A stretch of DNA of 7,195 bases from NCBI GenBank assembly GCA_025997895.1, contig BNVF01000099.1, positions 1 to 7,195 on the forward strand. The letters run 5' to 3'. The position numbers and the translations under genes were made by a program. The stretch is from Spirochaetia bacterium. Lineage in GTDB: Bacteria; Spirochaetota; Spirochaetia; Treponematales; Breznakiellaceae. This document shows, piece by piece, positions 5,519-7,195 of the stretch (positions within the stretch are counted from its first letter, which is position 1; every line of letters starts with the position of its first letter). Under the pieces are notes generated by a model. The model saw only the letters and a program-made list of their open reading frames with translations. It was not told the origin of the DNA and ran no database searches.

Positions 5519-5944
5519 ATGGCAGTAGAAACCTATAAAAGTATCATATGCGGAATTTTTCCCCCAAGACGCGGGGACATTATCTATGTGGATCGCGAAC
5601 TTTACCGGCACTATGGCATATATGCAGGCAATAATAAAGTTATTCATTTCGCCGCCTGCGGGGATTCAGAGATAAAAGGGGAAAATGCCGTGGTACATGA
5701 AACCACCCTGCCGGAGTTTCTGAAAGGCGGAAAGGCCCGGATTGACCATGATTCAGAATCAGTTTTCTCGCGGAAAGAAACGGTTGAACGGGCCTATGCC
5801 TGTATTGGGCAAAAAGGCTATAACCTTGTATTTAATAACTGTGAGAATTTTGCGCGATGGTGCAAGACCGGGATAAGCAGGTCAACGCAAGTTGAAAAAG
5901 CGGTGGTAGGTATTGTTGATACGATAAGTAAAATTTTCAATTAG
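5519..5944 (+). CDS. LRAT-like domain protein (NlpC/P60 superfamily)
   Basis: This 141-residue protein has the compact LRAT layout. PRRGDIIYVDRELYRHYGIYAG carries the first His (His31), VIHFAA the second (His43), and NNCENFARWC the nucleophile Cys108. Family members of this permuted papain-like fold form a thioester with acyl groups and act as acyltransferases, phospholipases or thioesterases; the bacterial substrate here is unknown. It has no signal peptide, so a cytoplasmic site is likely, although the C-terminus (about 125-141, VEKAVVGIVDTISKIF) is an amphipathic helix that could touch membrane. The ATG at 5519 follows AGGGGGG closely; a TTG eight codons earlier has no ribosome-binding site. 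The next gene starts 10 nt after the stop, so the two are probably one transcript driven by site B. Confidence 0.85.
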   Translation: MAVETYKSIICGIFPPRRGDIIYVDRELYRHYGIYAGNNKVIHFAACGDSEIKGENAVVHETTLPEFLKGGKARIDHDSESVFSRKETVERAYACIGQKGYNLVFNNCENFARWCKTGISRSTQVEKAVVGIVDTISKIFN

Positions 5945-5954
5945 GAAAATCTGA

Positions 5955-6374
5955 ATGACAATACGCTGCACCCACAAATTTGATTACTATCAGCAGATCG
6001 CGCAACGTAAGGTAAGCTATCGGGAGGCAAGGCTGGTATCCTTTATGTTTGACGGTTCCTTAAACGGCAATTGGCATCCCTTTGATAATTTGGGGGTTAT
6101 ACCGAAGGAAGTCCGGAAACAATTCTTGTTTGATTTTGCCGATAAGACCTATTGGAATCCGGGGCGTACCGGCAGTACAAAACATACCGTCTCAACAAAT
6201 GCTGACAATACCAGTCAGGAAAGGACAACCGTTCATGAACCGCAGCACCCTGATAAATACTATCAGAGTTGCCGTCTTATGGAATTACAAGAGGGCTTTA
6301 CCAGGGAGGAACTAAAGCCTGGTTTTTTTACCGGTACCTCATCCGGTGATAGACCGGTGTGGTATAATCCGTAG
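5955..6374 (+). CDS. Hypothetical 139-residue protein downstream of the LRAT-like gene
   Basis: I do not recognise this protein. It has no membrane segment or signal peptide, and it is rich in aromatic and charged residues. Visible stretches are FMFDGSLNGNWHPFDNLGV (about 30-48), FADKTYWNPG (61-70), a Thr/Ser/Asn-rich linker (about 71-95) and a tail GTSSGDRPVWYNP. The start is 10 nt after the LRAT-like stop with AGGAAA upstream, and its stop is four bases before the WYL start, so it sits in the middle of a three-gene unit. A role as partner or substrate of the LRAT-like protein is suggested only by position. The tail DNA doubles as a promoter-like site for the WYL gene, and its GDRPxW pattern recurs in translation at sites A and B. 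Confidence 0.7.
   Translation: MTIRCTHKFDYYQQIAQRKVSYREARLVSFMFDGSLNGNWHPFDNLGVIPKEVRKQFLFDFADKTYWNPGRTGSTKHTVSTNADNTSQERTTVHEPQHPDKYYQSCRLMELQEGFTREELKPGFFTGTSSGDRPVWYNP
6333..6368 (+). promoter_or_regulatory. Degenerate dyad plus TATAAT upstream of the WYL gene (site C)
   Basis: GGTACC (6333-6338), an 11-nt centre and TAGACC (6350-6355) repeat the plan of sites A and B, with a weaker left half (only GGT kept). TATAAT (6363-6368) follows after seven bases instead of eight. The site lies inside the last codons of the 139-residue gene. Transcription would start about 6375, leaving only a few bases before the ATG at 6379, so the message would be almost leaderless. Coding constraint could explain some of the similarity. 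Confidence 0.4.
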
Positions 6375-6378
6375 TATC

Positions 6379-7195
6379 ATGAGAACAAGAAAAGAACTGC
6401 CAAGGACAAATTTGCCCCGGGCAACCCTGCCAAGGACGGCTCTACCCCGGATTTACTATATCGACCGGCAGATAGCCTCGCTTTCTTACCCCAATACCCG
6501 GATTCTCGCAGAAACCTACGAAACCAGCGAGGCCACCATCAGCCGGGACATCGAATTTATGCGTACCATGCTGAACGCGCCGATTGTCTTTGACCATGCC
6601 CATAACGGTTATTATTACGAAGATAAAACTTACCGTTTGAGTGCGGGTTATGCCACGGCGGAGGAAATGCTCGTGTTGGGCATGGTGAAAAACCTCCTTT
6701 CGCTGTACCACGATACGCCGGTTTATGAAACCATGCGGCAATTACTGGATATCATTAGTGCGCCCATTGCAACGGCTAGTGAGGGCAGTACCCGGCCCGG
6801 CTGGTATGAGGATCGTATTGTGGTTCCGCCCATCGTCTCCGCTACAGTTTCCCCGGAAATCTGGGCCGTCATGGTGAAGGGGCTGCGGGATAACCGCATG
6901 ATTACCTTTGATTATACCGGATCCTGGGATGAGGAACCCCATTCCCGCAGGGTGCGTCCGTATCAGCTTTTGTTTGACACCGGGGTCTGGTATTTGTACG
7001 CCTGGGATGAAGGCCGCGCAGATATCCGTATGTTTTCCCTTTCCCGGATGGGAAACGCTGTCCTTACCGAAACGGCCTTTACCCTTCCTGCGGATTATGA
7101 TTACTGTTCCTATGCCGATGGATCATACTTTGGGGTCTATCCCCTATTCCTCCCTGCTTCGTTTCTGCATTTCGCTTATGGTATCCTTCCAGTCC
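6379..7195 (+). CDS. WYL-domain transcriptional regulator, C-terminus lost or rearranged
   Basis: The frame is open from the ATG at 6379 to the window end. Residues 35-62 (YPNTRILAETYETSEATISR then DIEFMR) form the winged helix-turn-helix. Residues about 165-254 cover the WYL domain, with the name-giving Trp204-Tyr205-Leu206 and the RVRPYQLLF strand. Such proteins bind DNA and are thought to sense a ligand through the WYL fold; many sit beside phage-defence or other accessory genes. Family resemblance is good to YFGVY (residue 254, base 7140). After that the frame reads PLFLPASFLHF, unlike the strand and WCX tail expected, so the gene is probably cut at 7140. The N-terminus has four LPR units. 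There is no clear ribosome-binding site before 6379, fitting a near-leaderless start or coupling to the gene ending four bases upstream. G+C is higher than in the left half. Confidence 0.8.
   Translation, partial: MRTRKELPRTNLPRATLPRTALPRIYYIDRQIASLSYPNTRILAETYETSEATISRDIEFMRTMLNAPIVFDHAHNGYYYEDKTYRLSAGYATAEEMLVLGMVKNLLSLYHDTPVYETMRQLLDIISAPIATASEGSTRPGWYEDRIVVPPIVSATVSPEIWAVMVKGLRDNRMITFDYTGSWDEEPHSRRVRPYQLLFDTGVWYLYAWDEGRADIRMFSLSRMGNAVLTETAFTLPADYDYCSYADGSYFGVYPLFLPASFLHFAYGILPV
6397..6450 (+). repeat. Tandem 24-nt repeat encoding LPR units
   Basis: Two 24-nt copies (6397-6420 and 6427-6450) share the first 11 and last 6 bases and are offset by 30 bp, exactly ten codons. They give LPRTNLPRATLPRTALPR near the start of the WYL protein. 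Related proteins, as I recall them, have one or two such units, so this is probably a small in-frame expansion. Confidence 0.6.
7144..7195 (-). pseudogene. Possible C-terminal tail of a second WYL protein, on the opposite strand
   Basis: Read on the minus strand from the window edge, bases 7194-7147 encode DWKDTISEMQKRSREE and stop at a TAG (7146-7144). This resembles the last helix of treponemal WYL regulators as I remember it, a Trp-Lys/Arg followed by an Arg/Glu-Met-rich helix. Only 16 residues are visible, so the assignment is tentative. If right, the N-terminal WYL fragment on the plus strand meets a WYL C-terminus in the opposite direction at about 7140. Confidence 0.35.

Noticed and set aside
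6442..6942. Two minus-strand open frames opposite the WYL gene
   Set aside because: They mirror the G+C-rich WYL coding frame, lack ribosome-binding sites and have no recognisable sequence.
7131..7141. A fourth copy of the TAGACC half of the dyad (GATAGACCCCA on the minus strand)
   Set aside because: The opposite GGT half is missing at the required distance, and the bases encode the conserved YFGVY of the WYL protein, which explains them.
1..7195. CRISPR array, tRNA or rRNA gene
   Set aside because: I saw no regularly spaced direct repeats, no cloverleaf with a T-loop and no ribosomal RNA signature on either strand.

Overview
The window looks like a chromosomal accessory region of a spirochaete, most likely a Treponema of the termite-gut type. 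The main reason is the WYL-domain regulator at the right end. Its LPR-rich start, IYYIDRQIAS segment and RDIEFMR recognition-helix region match my memory of treponemal paralogues. A lipoprotein with a hydrophobic signal and an LFFGC box fits as well. The genus is inference; no rRNA, tRNA or housekeeping gene is present to settle it. The left two thirds are visibly AT-rich and the WYL gene is clearly richer in G+C, which suggests a mosaic origin.

Left half, minus strand (3993 down to about 99). A tightly spaced cluster probably forms one operon. It reads, in order: a doubtful 53-residue ORF; a 410-residue membrane protein made of five degenerate two-helix repeats; a 220-residue lipoprotein; a 396-residue membrane protein whose C-terminal soluble domain resembles the lipoprotein; and a 76-residue protein with two identically spaced zinc ribbons. 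The cluster ends in a fragment resembling a polymorphic-toxin nuclease domain. That fragment lies inside a perfect 75-bp inverted repeat separated by 238 bp. The gene order suggests an envelope-associated system, but I recognise no named pathway.

Middle (about 3840-4583). This is mostly non-coding. It holds a dyad with a -10-like box just upstream of the minus-strand cluster, an interrupted hairpin, a three-arm segment with two mutually exclusive hairpins, and a frameshifted gene remnant on the plus strand. A textbook TTGACA-N17-TATATT promoter ends the region.

Right half, plus strand (4584-7195). The first gene encodes a putative helix-turn-helix protein with an internal ribosome-binding site before its second domain, followed by a long perfect hairpin. 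Then come three closely spaced genes: an LRAT-like (NlpC/P60 superfamily) protein with the His/His/Cys triad, an unknown 139-residue protein, and a WYL regulator. The WYL gene loses family similarity at about 7140. Beyond that point the minus strand reads like the C-terminal tail of another WYL protein, so the edge may be an inversion junction, a decayed convergent pair, or an assembly artefact.

The most interesting cross-window signal is a dyad, GGT(CTA)-N11-TAGACC, followed 7-8 nt later by a TATAAT-like box. It appears in the correct orientation upstream of the minus-strand cluster, the LRAT-like gene and the WYL gene. It may be a shared operator, possibly bound by the WYL protein. However, all three copies can also be read as a peptide tail ending around DRP, so a dispersed or coding origin is not excluded.
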